DNA of 42,175 nucleotides, taken from positions 1-42,175 of the forward strand of contig CAJXMN010000012.1 of NCBI GenBank assembly GCA_913056215.1, written 5' to 3'. This DNA comes from an uncultured Flavobacteriales bacterium (GTDB lineage Bacteria > Bacteroidota > Bacteroidia > Flavobacteriales_D > Crocinitomicaceae). Positions within the stretch are counted from its first letter, which is position 1. The number at the start of each line of letters is the position of its first letter. Below, piece by piece: positions 28,005-36,919 of the stretch. The notes beneath the pieces were generated by a model that saw only the letters and a program-made list of their open reading frames with translations, did no database searches and had not been told where the DNA came from. The position numbers and the translations under genes were made by a program.

Positions 28005-29416
28005 AAATACTCCTCACAGGCGTAACAGGTTATATCGGAAAACGATTACTCCCTCATCTGACTGAGGCGGGCCATAAGGTTTACTGCTGTGTAAGAGACG
28101 CCAACCGCTTTAATCCACCTGAAAATCTAAAAGATCAGATCGAGGTATTAGAATTGGATTTTGAAGACCCCGACAGCTTGAGTGCTATCCCTGAAGATAT
28201 TGACGTGGCTTATTATTTAATCCATTCCATGTCTACGCACAGTGATTTTAAAGCCATCGAAGAAGAAACTGCGACCAATTTTACCGATGCTGTTTCAAAA
28301 CCTGCATGCCAACAAGTTATTTACTTAAGTGGCATCGTCAATGAAGAAGAATTATCTGAACATTTGGAATCACGCCTCAGTGTAGAGAGAATTCTCGGGA
28401 AGGGAATATTTCACCTGACAACATTCCGTGCGGGAATTGTCATAGGGTCGGGAAGTGCCTCGTTCGAAATCATCCGTGATTTAGCCGAAAAACTCCCCGT
28501 TATGATTGCACCTAAGTGGTTAAACACGCGGTGTCAGCCCATTGGAATTCGTGACGTGCTCGCTTTTCTCCAAAAGGGTATGCTCGATGAACAGTTGTAT
28601 GACCAACACTTTGATATTGGCGGTTCGGATATTTTGACCTATAAAGAAATGCTTGAAGGATATGCCAAGGCACCAAATATGAAGCGATGGATTTATACCG
28701 TTCCGGTGATGACCCCCAAGCTATCCTCCTACTGGCTCTATTTTATTACATCTACTTCATATAAACTCGCTTCCTCGCTCGTTAACAGCATGAAGGTTGA
28801 AGTGGTTTGTTCACCGAGTAATATCAATAAAATTACGGGGGTACAGCCCTTATCATATGACGAGTCACTTTCTTTTGCTTTGAATGCCATCGATGATAAA
28901 CGCCTCACTTCGAGCTGGAAAGATGCGCTAACGAGTAGTGATTTTCGCGAGCGCTTATCAGATTTCAGCGATGTACCTGAAAAAGGAGTATTTGAAGATC
29001 GCAGAACACAAAAAATTAAGGATACTGAAGCCACCATCGATCGCATTTGGAGCATTGGCGGTAAAACTGGCTGGTACTACGGCAATTGGATGTGGCGCAT
29101 TCGCGGATTTTTGGATAAGCTCGTCGGTGGAGTCGGTTTGCGACGAGGTCGTACACATCCCGACAAAATAAACGTGGGGGATGCACTTGATTTCTGGCGT
29201 GTACTCTATGCCGATAAACAGGAAGGCCAACTCGTGTTATTTGCCGAAATGAAACTACCTGGAGAAGCTTGGTTATCCTTTAAAGTAAATAACAACGAAA
29301 TAGAACAAAAAGCAACTTTCCGTCCTCGGGGCTTATGGGGTCGAATGTATTGGTATTCCGTTTTTCCGTTGCACGGCTTAATATTCAAAGGAATGTTAAA
29401 GCGGATCAGCTGCTAG
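28001..29416 (+). CDS. SDR-family NAD(P)-binding protein with C-terminal DUF2867 domain
   Basis: This 471-residue protein opens with a Rossmann fold: [17 protein letters not shown] at about 4-20 contains the nucleotide-binding G-x-T-G-x-x-G. The atypical SDR domain resembles NmrA/complex-I-like members (about 1-290). The C-terminal part from about 335 carries [20 protein letters not shown] and [10 protein letters not shown], the DUF2867 domain usually fused to this SDR. No catalytic YxxxK is obvious, so it may bind a dinucleotide without classical dehydrogenase chemistry. It is coupled to the small protein upstream, and its TAG shares the sequence CTAG with the folE stop on the other strand. 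Confidence 0.85.
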   Translation: MKILLTGVTGYIGKRLLPHLTEAGHKVYCCVRDANRFNPPENLKDQIEVLELDFEDPDSLSAIPEDIDVAYYLIHSMSTHSDFKAIEEETATNFTDAVSKPACQQVIYLSGIVNEEELSEHLESRLSVERILGKGIFHLTTFRAGIVIGSGSASFEIIRDLAEKLPVMIAPKWLNTRCQPIGIRDVLAFLQKGMLDEQLYDQHFDIGGSDILTYKEMLEGYAKAPNMKRWIYTVPVMTPKLSSYWLYFITSTSYKLASSLVNSMKVEVVCSPSNINKITGVQPLSYDESLSFALNAIDDKRLTSSWKDALTSSDFRERLSDFSDVPEKGVFEDRRTQKIKDTEATIDRIWSIGGKTGWYYGNWMWRIRGFLDKLVGGVGLRRGRTHPDKINVGDALDFWRVLYADKQEGQLVLFAEMKLPGEAWLSFKVNNNEIEQKATFRPRGLWGRMYWYSVFPLHGLIFKGMLKRISC

Positions 29417-30006
29417 TGCAATCGCGCTTGAATCAGATCTATAAATTCTTTTCGTGTACTATCATTCCGCAAGAACAAACCTGTAAATGCCGATGACGTC
29501 GTTGATGAGTTTTGTTTTTCCACACCACGCATTTGCATACACATATGGTTACATTCCAAAACGACAGCCACACCTTTTGGTTGGAGTGTGCGCTGAATAC
29601 AGTCCCGGATTTCCAGTGTCAAACGTTCCTGAACCTGCAGCCGGCGTGCAAAAGCATCGACAATTCGAGGTATTTTACTCAACCCAACAATGGTTCCATT
29701 GGGAATGTAGGCAATGTGCGCCTTTCCGAAAAAGGGTAACATGTGATGCTCACACTGTGAATACACTTCGATATCCTTCACAATCACCATTTCAGAATAA
29801 TCTTCGTGAAAGAGCGCACTTTTAAGGATCTCGTCAGGGTCTTGCTGATATCCTTTGGTTAAAAATTGTAGTGCCTTAGCCACCCGTTCCGGTGTTTTCT
29901 GTAAACCTTCGCGATTGGGGTCTTCACCTAAGTCTTGAAGCACCTCCTTATAAACTGTTTTTAGTTTATCTGTTTTCTCGTCGTCGTATTTAAAATTTTC
30001 CTCCAA
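29413..30006 (-). CDS. folE: GTP cyclohydrolase I
   Basis: FolE converts GTP to 7,8-dihydroneopterin triphosphate, the first step to folate, tetrahydrobiopterin and, through QueD, 7-deazaguanines. The 197-residue protein has the zinc ligands Cys85 and His88 ([12 protein letters not shown]) and Cys156 (HMCMQMRG), and the family phrase [20 protein letters not shown] at 111-130. Length is near the usual 180-220. It lies 21 bases downstream of a 6-pyruvoyl-tetrahydropterin-synthase-type gene on the same strand, so the two enzymes that act in sequence are co-transcribed. Confidence 0.95.
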   Translation of the reverse strand: MEENFKYDDEKTDKLKTVYKEVLQDLGEDPNREGLQKTPERVAKALQFLTKGYQQDPDEILKSALFHEDYSEMVIVKDIEVYSQCEHHMLPFFGKAHIAYIPNGTIVGLSKIPRIVDAFARRLQVQERLTLEIRDCIQRTLQPKGVAVVLECNHMCMQMRGVEKQNSSTTSSAFTGLFLRNDSTRKEFIDLIQARLH

Positions 30007-30027
30007 ATCACTTAAAATTGTCGCAGT

Positions 30028-30459
30028 TTAAATCGGCTCTTTCCCACCGTAATATTCTACGTAATTGTTTTCTGTTTCTTCCAATTTTATCTTGACCAAC
30101 TCACCTCCTGCTCCTCGAATTGGATCTTCTATCTGTTCCCAGATCTTAATCACAAGGTTTTCTGTTGATGCTAAAATCCCTTCCATAAAAGGAACATCCA
30201 TATTCAAGTTTTTGTGATCGAGCGGCTCAATGATATGCGCTTTCATAATTTTACTGAGATCCTTTAAGTTAATCACAAAACCCGTGTCTGATGAGGGAAC
30301 ACCTTTGACTGTTACAAAAATATTGAAGTTGTGGCCATGCCAGTTTTTGTTGCTGCATTTCCCAAAAACTTCGTCATTTTTCGCTTCGCTCCAATCAGGT
30401 CGCCACAATTTGTGTGCTGCATTGAAGTGTTCTCTCCGTGTAATATAAACTGTTTTCAA
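30028..30459 (-). CDS. 6-pyruvoyl-tetrahydropterin synthase / QueD family enzyme
   Basis: I favour a TTG start at 30459 (143 residues, beginning MKTVYITRREHF) over the ATG at 30498. The family normally begins here, and a -7 promoter element lies between the two codons. Zinc ligands are His16, His41 and His43 (WHGH) and the catalytic cysteine is Cys35. The spacing C-x5-HGH equals that of animal PTPS; E. coli QueD has C-x3-HGH. LDH near residue 90 fits the catalytic Asp-His pair and STENL fits the substrate glutamate. The substrate should be dihydroneopterin triphosphate made by the FolE encoded next. The product could be 6-pyruvoyl-tetrahydropterin or carboxy-tetrahydropterin; sequence cannot decide. 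Confidence 0.87.
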   Translation of the reverse strand: MKTVYITRREHFNAAHKLWRPDWSEAKNDEVFGKCSNKNWHGHNFNIFVTVKGVPSSDTGFVINLKDLSKIMKAHIIEPLDHKNLNMDVPFMEGILASTENLVIKIWEQIEDPIRGAGGELVKIKLEETENNYVEYYGGKEPI

Positions 30460-30476
30460 TTGAAAAAATTTAACTA

Positions 30477-30484
30477 CAAAGATA
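30477..30484 (-). promoter_or_regulatory. -7 promoter element TATCTTTG of the PTPS-folE operon
   Basis: The minus strand reads TATCTTTG, an exact TAnnTTTG match, ending 17 bases before the TTG start at 30459. It lies inside the longer reading frame from 30498, so it argues for the TTG start. Confidence 0.5.
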
Positions 30485-30590
30485 GAAACGTTCGACAATT
30501 AGAAATGTTCTGAGAAAATAATATTTAGGTACTTCTGTTGCCACCTGGACAATCGCAATGCTATTCAGGTCGAATACAAAGAAAAAGTGA

Positions 30591-30947
30591 TTATTGTTTT
30601 TCAACAACCACTAATTTCATTCTGATCTCACTGTCCATGTTCAACTTGACATAATAACGCCCAGTTGCGAGACCTGAGAGGTCGATTTCATACTTCTTTT
30701 TAGACTGCTCGACAAAAGTAAAGCGCAGTGTTTCCCCTTTGCAGTTCATCAAAGAAACACTAGCCATATCACCTTCAACTCCTTCAATAAAAGCAGCTAA
30801 CTTTTGTTGATCGATTTGACGAATATCAAAAACGACTGTTGCATTTGAAGTGTCATTTTGAACTAATCGAATCTTATCCCCTTCTCCACCATAAGAAATA
30901 GTTAAACTACTCATTAAAAGTGCGACTGAAAACATTAATTTTTTCAT
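30591..30947 (-). CDS. small secreted beta-rich protein
   Basis: This 118-residue protein has a signal peptide at about 1-20 (MKKLMFSVALLMSSLTISYG). The rest is beta-sheet in character and ends GRYYVKLNMDSEIRMKLVVVEKQ, which resembles the last strands of Bacteroidota type A sorting or DUF3244-like domains (L-x-x-G-x-Y-x-V-x-L). It may be a stand-alone domain of that fold. Its own promoter-like element lies upstream at 30972-30979. I cannot assign a function. Confidence 0.6.
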   Translation of the reverse strand: MKKLMFSVALLMSSLTISYGGEGDKIRLVQNDTSNATVVFDIRQIDQQKLAAFIEGVEGDMASVSLMNCKGETLRFTFVEQSKKKYEIDLSGLATGRYYVKLNMDSEIRMKLVVVEKQ

Positions 30948-30971
30948 GTTATTTGTTATTTAAATTCGCCG

Positions 30972-30979
30972 CAAAAATA
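30972..30979 (-). promoter_or_regulatory. promoter of the small secreted protein gene
   Basis: The minus strand reads TATTTTTG, with a TTG (forward 31001-31003) 21 bases upstream. This is the only site here with both halves of the flavobacterial promoter at a normal spacing. The leader would be about 18 bases. Confidence 0.5.
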
Positions 30980-31090
30980 CAATGCACTATCGGATAAAAA
31001 CAACAAAAAAACAAGCTTAAAAGAACGATAATATAGGTAATAATTCGATTAGAAAAATGACTTGTTATTTACAAGGAGTTAACATTTTGG

Positions 31091-31822
31091 TTACCATACA
31101 AACATATCGAATAAGACGCGATCAGCCATCCCCCAATCTTTGAATCGTTCTTCGACTTTAGCGCGCAGTTGTTCCTCCGTGAAGTATTCTTTTTTCTTTA
31201 CGCGCGGAACCGCTTTTTCGATGTCCGTGTTAAGGGGTCTAACCTCTTGGGCAAAGTAAACGACACCACCATCTTCAATGGCTAAACCGAGCATTACTCC
31301 CGGTAAACCGTTAAATGTTTCCGGACCAGCGGAAGGAATGAGTTGTTCTGCAAACCAAGCATAAATTCGGGTAGAATCATTCGCTTTCCACAAAGCCTGA
31401 CGACATTCATAACCCGCAATCGTTCTTGAATTTCCCGTGATATACCACTCACGCGTTTTTAATGAATCGCGCAAATAGACTTTTGATCCCCAGAAAGAAA
31501 ACTCCTGTTCCAATGTATTTTTACTAAAATCCTGATACGTTGTGTTTGTCATCGTTGCCCATTCCCTCTCACCGGGCACTTCCGGTAATATAGGCTTAAA
31601 TAATGCGTTGCTGTCCGTAAAATACAATACAAACTTATCAACTTTCGGCTTCTTCATATTTCCTTTCATCCATCCATTGCGATCGGTATCTTCGAAACGT
31701 TTCTCCAGATTTGTTTTGCGCTCGAAAACAACCTCCCCTGAATGCATTACTTGAGCAACAATGTTGTCGCTCACCAATAAGAGCAAAATTACAGCGATAT
31801 ATCTAATGTCCTTTACTTTCAT
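31091..31822 (-). CDS. GLPGLI family exported protein
   Basis: This 243-residue protein has a signal peptide at about 1-24 (ending NIVAQ) and the family hallmark at 172-178 as GLPGVML in FNGLPGVMLGLAIEDG. The phrase AGYECRQALWKANDSTRIYAWFAEQL just before it is also typical. GLPGLI proteins are Bacteroidota-specific, predicted periplasmic or surface proteins of unknown function, often encoded next to a TonB-dependent receptor. That is the case here: its start overlaps the end of the receptor gene by 20 bases, so the two are probably translated together. Confidence 0.9.
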   Translation of the reverse strand: MKVKDIRYIAVILLLLVSDNIVAQVMHSGEVVFERKTNLEKRFEDTDRNGWMKGNMKKPKVDKFVLYFTDSNALFKPILPEVPGEREWATMTNTTYQDFSKNTLEQEFSFWGSKVYLRDSLKTREWYITGNSRTIAGYECRQALWKANDSTRIYAWFAEQLIPSAGPETFNGLPGVMLGLAIEDGGVVYFAQEVRPLNTDIEKAVPRVKKKEYFTEEQLRAKVEERFKDWGMADRVLFDMFVW

Positions 31823-34556
31823 GAGCTTTTGTGTTATTGTTATTAAATCGCAATGTTAATCCAACCATAAAGTAACGAGCGATGATTCTATTACGCGTAT
31901 CAGTAATCACATTACCACCAATACTTCTACCTACACCAACGTTTTGGTTAAAAATATCGTTGACTTCCACGTGAGCGACCAAATTACCCGTTTCCAAAAA
32001 GCGTTTGTTGATCTTGCCATTCCAGATAAAGGGGGAAATGTTGTAGCCGTCGGCACGTTGAGCATTAATGGTATAGTTTGCATCAGATTCGATAAAGAAA
32101 TCAAAGGGTAGTTCGACAAACACATCAAGTCCATAACTATGCTGGAAATAGGGTTGGTTAGCACCAAAAGATAAACTACTGCTTGGATTGTTATAACGAC
32201 CGTTTGCGGATAAGCCCACCTCGAGCGTATCACTGCGCAGACCAATTTTAAGTCCTCCTCCAACACTACTATTTTCTGTGGTATTATCCATTCCATTGAT
32301 GACGGAGTTGGTTCTATTGTAACCTGCATTTACATTGGGGCGAATTTGTAACCGATCTTTGAATATCGGAAAACCACCTCCTGCATAAAGTCCAGCATTG
32401 ATATTACCATCTACATTTATAGACTGCGCCACGGTACGACCGTCGGGTAAATAGTTGATAGCACTTGAAAATGCATTGTTGGTGTAGTTCATATACGCAT
32501 TTGACCAAATGTAGGACTGTTTCAGGGCATTCCATTTGTTGTACCGCAAGTTGACTCTATGACTATAATTCGGTTCCAGATCGGGATTACCGATAATTTG
32601 TCGGTTGGGATTGGTGTTATCGCGCACGGGTTGAAGCTGATTGATACTCGGTTGAGAAGAGCTTGTTCGGTAATTGAATCGTAGTCGATGGGAATTGCTC
32701 CATTTGTAGGTATATTCGATATAAGGAAGAATGTTGTCTACGTCTTGTTCTATGACATTGCCCGTGAAATTATTCTCATTGTCGATCACCACGTTTCGCA
32801 AGCGCGTACCCGTATTCAAAGAGTGCCTGCGGTCCGTATAACGCAATGAAACTCCTATGCGATTTTCCAACCGTGTATTTGAAAAGTCATTACTATAGAC
32901 TGTAGATAAGCTATCATACGATTGCCCTGTTCGATCATAAGTCAGTGTTGCTTGTGAACCGAAAAAATAATCGAGCTTGTACTGAAAATTCAATTTAATC
33001 TTGCGCGTTAGCGGCTCTGTATAATCAAACAAAGCGCGATGACCAGTCGTGCGGTTTTCAATATCCCGCTTCTGGTCAAAGCTAGAATCGGGTACTGATT
33101 GTGTAAATGAAAGAATGTTAGACTGCATAAAGTTTTCGCGATCTGTCTCTGTATAACCCAATTGATATTGGAGGGATAATTCACGATCTTCTTTGGCAAA
33201 TTTTCGCACTAACTTCGCATCGACATTACCCTCGAGCCCTTCTGCTTCACTTTCATTAGTAACATTTGTTGAATTCGTGGAATCTCCAGATGCCGCAAAG
33301 AAATTCGTACTGTTATTCTCATCAATTTCCTCATTGCGCTGCGTAATATTCGATTTCACATTTAATTGCGTCAATGAATCAATCGCATACTCAAAAGAAA
33401 AATTAACCGTATGTGCCAGTTGTTTTTGATACTTTTCATTTCGAGATGCTGAGGAATAAGTCGTATCCGTTAAAAAGTACTCCTGGTTGGTTTGTTGGTC
33501 GGTTGTCAGTCGACTGTCATTATAAGTATAATTAAGGTTCACTTTAAAGTTATCGCCCCATTTATCGGAAAAATAAAAACCGCCTTTATAATTCTCTGGC
33601 AAACCATTAAGGCGACTACTATTGGTCATCGATCGCCAACCACCCGACAATTCGTTGGTCAGTCCAAATCGGGATGCGTCACGGTAACTGAATCCCGTGT
33701 TTGGTGTATTCGAACCCAGCGCGAACACCGACACTTTCAAATCTTTATTAAAATAATTGGCTAACAGTTCACCAGAATAAAATGAAGTTCCATCGGGCTG
33801 ATCAGTGAGATACTCAGAATCAGCACCTCCAGCGCCCGCAATTTTGCCGAAGTAGCCCTTTTTGGCATCCTCCTTTAATTTCACATCGAGTACTTTGATT
33901 TTTTCATCGGAATTTCCACCCGAATTTTCATCCTCCGTTTCGTACACTTCAACTTTATCAACACCTTCAGCCTGTAAATTGCGCGTGGCTATGGTTGGAT
34001 CATCACCAAAAAACTCATCACCATCCACCAAAACTTTTTCTATCTGCCGACCTTGTGTACTAATATTTCCGTCATCGTCCACCTCTAGCCCTGGTAGATT
34101 CTTAATCAAATCCTCCACCATTGCATTTTCTCTAGTTGCAAAAGAATCAGCGACATACACCATCGTATCTCCCCGGAAGTAGATCGGTTTTTTATTAGCG
34201 TATACGACAACCTCATCCAATTCGGTAGACTCTTCAGGAAGAACGATATTCGGAATATGAATCGAATCATTTTCTTGAGATCCTACGATGTAATACCGCT
34301 TTTCATCAAAATTGTAATGCGAAACCACTAATTCCATAGTATCTATCGGTACACCAGTCAATTCAAAGGAACCATCAGCTTCGGATCTTGTAAACCCCAT
34401 GAGTTTTCCATCATCTACGCGTACAGCCATTATCATCGCGTACTCCAGCGGTCGATCATTGATAGTATCGTTGACAAAACCTGAAAAATGCATCTCTTGC
34501 GCTCCTACTCCAAAAACGAAGAACACAGCGAGCATAGAAAGAAAGTTTTTAATCAT
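31803..34556 (-). CDS. TonB-dependent receptor-like outer membrane protein
   Basis: This 917-residue protein has a signal peptide at about 1-19 (ending GVGAQ). A carboxypeptidase-regulatory-like beta domain lies at about 22-105 (FVNDTINDRPLEYAMI), and a plug domain at about 110-235 with NLPGLEVDDDGNIS and VLVDGDEFFGDDP. The remaining 680 residues form the large beta-barrel, ending ARYFMVGLTLRFNNNN plus a short tail. It belongs to the outer-membrane beta-barrel family paired with GLPGLI proteins. The substrate is unknown. No SusD-like partner is present, so this is not a classical glycan-utilisation pair. Confidence 0.9.
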   Translation of the reverse strand: MIKNFLSMLAVFFVFGVGAQEMHFSGFVNDTINDRPLEYAMIMAVRVDDGKLMGFTRSEADGSFELTGVPIDTMELVVSHYNFDEKRYYIVGSQENDSIHIPNIVLPEESTELDEVVVYANKKPIYFRGDTMVYVADSFATRENAMVEDLIKNLPGLEVDDDGNISTQGRQIEKVLVDGDEFFGDDPTIATRNLQAEGVDKVEVYETEDENSGGNSDEKIKVLDVKLKEDAKKGYFGKIAGAGGADSEYLTDQPDGTSFYSGELLANYFNKDLKVSVFALGSNTPNTGFSYRDASRFGLTNELSGGWRSMTNSSRLNGLPENYKGGFYFSDKWGDNFKVNLNYTYNDSRLTTDQQTNQEYFLTDTTYSSASRNEKYQKQLAHTVNFSFEYAIDSLTQLNVKSNITQRNEEIDENNSTNFFAASGDSTNSTNVTNESEAEGLEGNVDAKLVRKFAKEDRELSLQYQLGYTETDRENFMQSNILSFTQSVPDSSFDQKRDIENRTTGHRALFDYTEPLTRKIKLNFQYKLDYFFGSQATLTYDRTGQSYDSLSTVYSNDFSNTRLENRIGVSLRYTDRRHSLNTGTRLRNVVIDNENNFTGNVIEQDVDNILPYIEYTYKWSNSHRLRFNYRTSSSQPSINQLQPVRDNTNPNRQIIGNPDLEPNYSHRVNLRYNKWNALKQSYIWSNAYMNYTNNAFSSAINYLPDGRTVAQSINVDGNINAGLYAGGGFPIFKDRLQIRPNVNAGYNRTNSVINGMDNTTENSSVGGGLKIGLRSDTLEVGLSANGRYNNPSSSLSFGANQPYFQHSYGLDVFVELPFDFFIESDANYTINAQRADGYNISPFIWNGKINKRFLETGNLVAHVEVNDIFNQNVGVGRSIGGNVITDTRNRIIARYFMVGLTLRFNNNNTKAHESKGH

Positions 34557-34572
34557 TTGTGGTAATTTGTTA

Positions 34573-34580
34573 CAAAACTA
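34573..34580 (-). promoter_or_regulatory. -7 promoter element TAGTTTTG of the receptor-GLPGLI operon
   Basis: The minus strand reads TAGTTTTG, matching TAnnTTTG, ending 16 bases before the ATG at 34556. The implied leader is about 10 bases. No TTG is visible at the usual distance. Confidence 0.4.
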
Positions 34581-34715
34581 ACGGAATAATTACGTTGAGT
34601 TACAGAAAATAGGACGAGTTGTTTATTCTTACTGAGATTGGTCTCATTTGAAGATGAATGACAGCGCCTTTTTGTATTGTCGCTAAAGACCAACGCAAAA
34701 ACAGATAGAATTCTT

Positions 34716-34723
34716 TATTTTTG
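34716..34723 (+). promoter_or_regulatory. -7 promoter element TATTTTTG of the rsgA operon
   Basis: TATTTTTG ends 19 bases before the TTG start at 34743. It supports a transcript beginning near 34730 and hence the chosen start. Confidence 0.45.
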
Positions 34724-34742
34724 GGGTCAAAGCAGATAGTAT

Positions 34743-35669
34743 TTGGAAAAAGGAAAAGTATTAAAATCGACGGGAAAATGGTATGATGTCCAAGTGGCAG
34801 ACGGTAGCATTATCAAATGCCGCATCCGTGGGAAGATTCGCTTAGAAGGTATTAAATCTACGAATCCCGTCGCTGTGGGGGACGAAGTTGAATTCGAAAG
34901 AGAACAAGATGGTACAGGTGTTATCCGGAGCATTATGGAGCGAAAAAATTACCTGGTCCGAAAATCAGTGAACCTCTCCAAGCAAAAACACATCCTGGCA
35001 GCGAACATCGATCGCGCGTATCTGCTCGTAACACTTGTTGCACCAGAGACACATTTGACGTTTATCGATCGCTTTTTGGTTGCTGCAGAATCCTTTCGCA
35101 TTCCAGTCACTTTACTGTTCAATAAAATTGATTTGTATTTTGAAGATCATATTCCCGTATTAGACAACGTTATCGACATTTATGAAAACGCAGGCTATCC
35201 TTGTGAAAAAATTTCAGCGAAAAAGCAAAAGAACATCGATTTCCTGCGCAATGAAATCGATGGAAAACAGGTCATGATCGCGGGGCACAGCGGAACGGGA
35301 AAAAGCACGTTAATCAATGCACTCGATAAAACCATGCAGCTCAAAACGTCAAAACTATCTATGCATCATTTGCAAGGATTACATACGACCACTTTCGCTG
35401 AAATGCATCAACTGCAAACAGGTGGATATATTATTGACACACCAGGCATCAAAGCTTTTGGTGTCGTAGAGCTTGACAAAAAGGTTATGAGTCATTATTT
35501 TCCCGAGATGCGTGCGCTATTAAATGCTTGTAAATTTCACAATTGTCAACACCTTAATGAGCCGAAATGCGCCGTAAAAGCGGCCGTTGAATGTGGAGAT
35601 ATTGCAGCATCAAGATATGCGTCGTATGTAGATTTATTAACAGAAAATCAAAACGAATCATACCGATGA
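34743..35669 (+). CDS. rsgA: ribosome small-subunit-dependent GTPase A
   Basis: RsgA is a GTPase that acts in late maturation of the 30S ribosomal subunit. The 308-residue protein has an N-terminal OB fold (about 1-70), then the circularly permuted GTPase: NKID at 127-130 (G4), GHSGTGKST at 181-189 (G1), and DTPG at 232-235 (G3). The C-terminal zinc site is Cys263, Cys268, His270 and Cys276. The start codon is TTG; no upstream ATG fits. The G1 loop has Thr where the family often has Val. It leads a tight operon: dtd starts 1 base after its stop. Confidence 0.95.
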   Translation: MEKGKVLKSTGKWYDVQVADGSIIKCRIRGKIRLEGIKSTNPVAVGDEVEFEREQDGTGVIRSIMERKNYLVRKSVNLSKQKHILAANIDRAYLLVTLVAPETHLTFIDRFLVAAESFRIPVTLLFNKIDLYFEDHIPVLDNVIDIYENAGYPCEKISAKKQKNIDFLRNEIDGKQVMIAGHSGTGKSTLINALDKTMQLKTSKLSMHHLQGLHTTTFAEMHQLQTGGYIIDTPGIKAFGVVELDKKVMSHYFPEMRALLNACKFHNCQHLNEPKCAVKAAVECGDIAASRYASYVDLLTENQNESYR

Positions 35670-35670
35670 T

Positions 35671-36123
35671 ATGAGAATAGTAGTACAGCGCGTTACTGAC
35701 GCCAAGGTTATCGTAGCAGAGGAAATAAAAGGATCCATCAACAACGGACTCCTGCTTTTCGTTGGTATCGTAGAAGACGACACTGATGAGGATATTGAAT
35801 GGATATGTAACAAACTCTCCGGGTTGCGAATTTTTTCTGACGAATCGGGGAAAATGAACCATTCCATAAACGATGTAAATGGATCTTTTTTGGTGATTTC
35901 TCAATTTACATTGCATGCCAAAACAAAAAAGGGAAACCGTCCTAGCTTCACACGGGCAGCCAAACCAGACATTGCTGTTCCGATGTATGAAAAATTTAAA
36001 AAATCCCTTCAAGCCATTACAGGATGTAACGTTGAAAGTGGAACGTTTGGGGCAGATATGCAAGTTTCACTCACCAATGATGGCCCCGTCACAATCATCA
36101 TCGACACTAAAAATAAAGAATAA
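35671..36123 (+). CDS. dtd: D-aminoacyl-tRNA deacylase
   Basis: Dtd removes D-amino acids and misattached glycine from tRNA. The 150-residue protein carries the active-site motif SQFTL at 77-81, the NRPSFTRAA motif at 89-97, and the cross-subunit Gly-Pro at about 138-139. Length is normal (about 145-150). It starts 1 base after the rsgA stop and its own TAA overlaps the next ATG (TAATG), so translation of the three genes is coupled. It links quality control of tRNA charging with ribosome maturation only by co-expression. Confidence 0.95.
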   Translation: MRIVVQRVTDAKVIVAEEIKGSINNGLLLFVGIVEDDTDEDIEWICNKLSGLRIFSDESGKMNHSINDVNGSFLVISQFTLHAKTKKGNRPSFTRAAKPDIAVPMYEKFKKSLQAITGCNVESGTFGADMQVSLTNDGPVTIIIDTKNKE

Positions 36124-36449
36124 TGGAAATTCAAAAATTGCAATCACGCGTCGATGAGTGGATTAAAAAGTATGGTGTGCGGTATTTCGATGAACTGACC
36201 AACACCACCATTCTCATGGAAGAAGTTGGAGAGGTAGCGCGTATTATGTCTCGGAGATATGGTGAACAAAGTGAAAAACCTTCCGATAAGGATAAAGAAC
36301 TTGGTGATGAATTAGCTGATGTTTTGTTTGTTCTCACTTGTATAGCGAATCAAACAGGTGTTGATCTGGAGGAGGCTGTTAAAAAAAACCTGGACAAAAA
36401 GACACAGCGCGATCACAGCCGACATCGTCAAAATGATAAACTGAGGTAA
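36123..36449 (+). CDS. MazG-like nucleotide pyrophosphohydrolase
   Basis: This 108-residue single-domain protein has the all-alpha NTP-pyrophosphatase metal motif: E33-E34-x-x-E37 in LMEEVGEVARIM and E59-L-G-D62 in the second helix pair (KELGDELADVLF). Full-length MazG has two such domains; this is the short form common in Bacteroidota. It probably hydrolyses noncanonical or excess nucleoside triphosphates to monophosphates. It overlaps the dtd stop by one base and ends the rsgA operon. The exact substrate is not inferable. Confidence 0.88.
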   Translation: MEIQKLQSRVDEWIKKYGVRYFDELTNTTILMEEVGEVARIMSRRYGEQSEKPSDKDKELGDELADVLFVLTCIANQTGVDLEEAVKKNLDKKTQRDHSRHRQNDKLR

Positions 36450-36919
36450 TAGTCTTACACTAACCGCAGCTTAAAACGATATTCTTCAATAATTCTTGTT
36501 ATTTTATTCCTCAAATTTGATGTAGCACTTAACAAGATCATTCAGAACATATAAAACTTCCACTTGACGTTAACAAATTACCACATAGCGAAGATACATG
36601 CAAAAACACGGTAGGAGATATCCACCTATTTTAGTTTTTCGCTGAATCTATGGCTCTTCAGTTTCAAGAAGGACAAATCATACCCATCATCACAGATGGT
36701 TCTACAGCTTATCCAACTCCCATTTTTTTTCGAACGATTCGAAGGGTCTAAGTGATGAGTTTTTCCACGACATTTCAGTACCTCATGAACAAATTGACAT
36801 AATGCTTATTCATCTAATTTTTAGATATATGTTAATGCTTCACTTTAAATTTTGTTATATTGATCTTTCAATAGTTACAGTAGTAAAAACTTGCGTTAAA
36901 AATCTAGAAAAATAAAAAC
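36450..36919. other. 470-base intergenic region, no supported gene
   Basis: This is the longest spacer in the window. It contains a 33-codon frame at 36650-36751 that I do not regard as a gene, and a short inverted repeat TTCGAA-CGA-TTCGAA at 36729-36743. Nothing resembles a tRNA, a riboswitch or an intrinsic terminator. The last 120 bases are very AT-rich, as expected for the promoter of the MuiA-like gene, but no exact TAnnTTTG is present. Confidence 0.5.

Noticed and set aside
36650-36751. 33-codon frame in the spacer before the MuiA-like gene
   Set aside because: It is short, has no family resemblance, no promoter-like element and no coupling to a neighbour.
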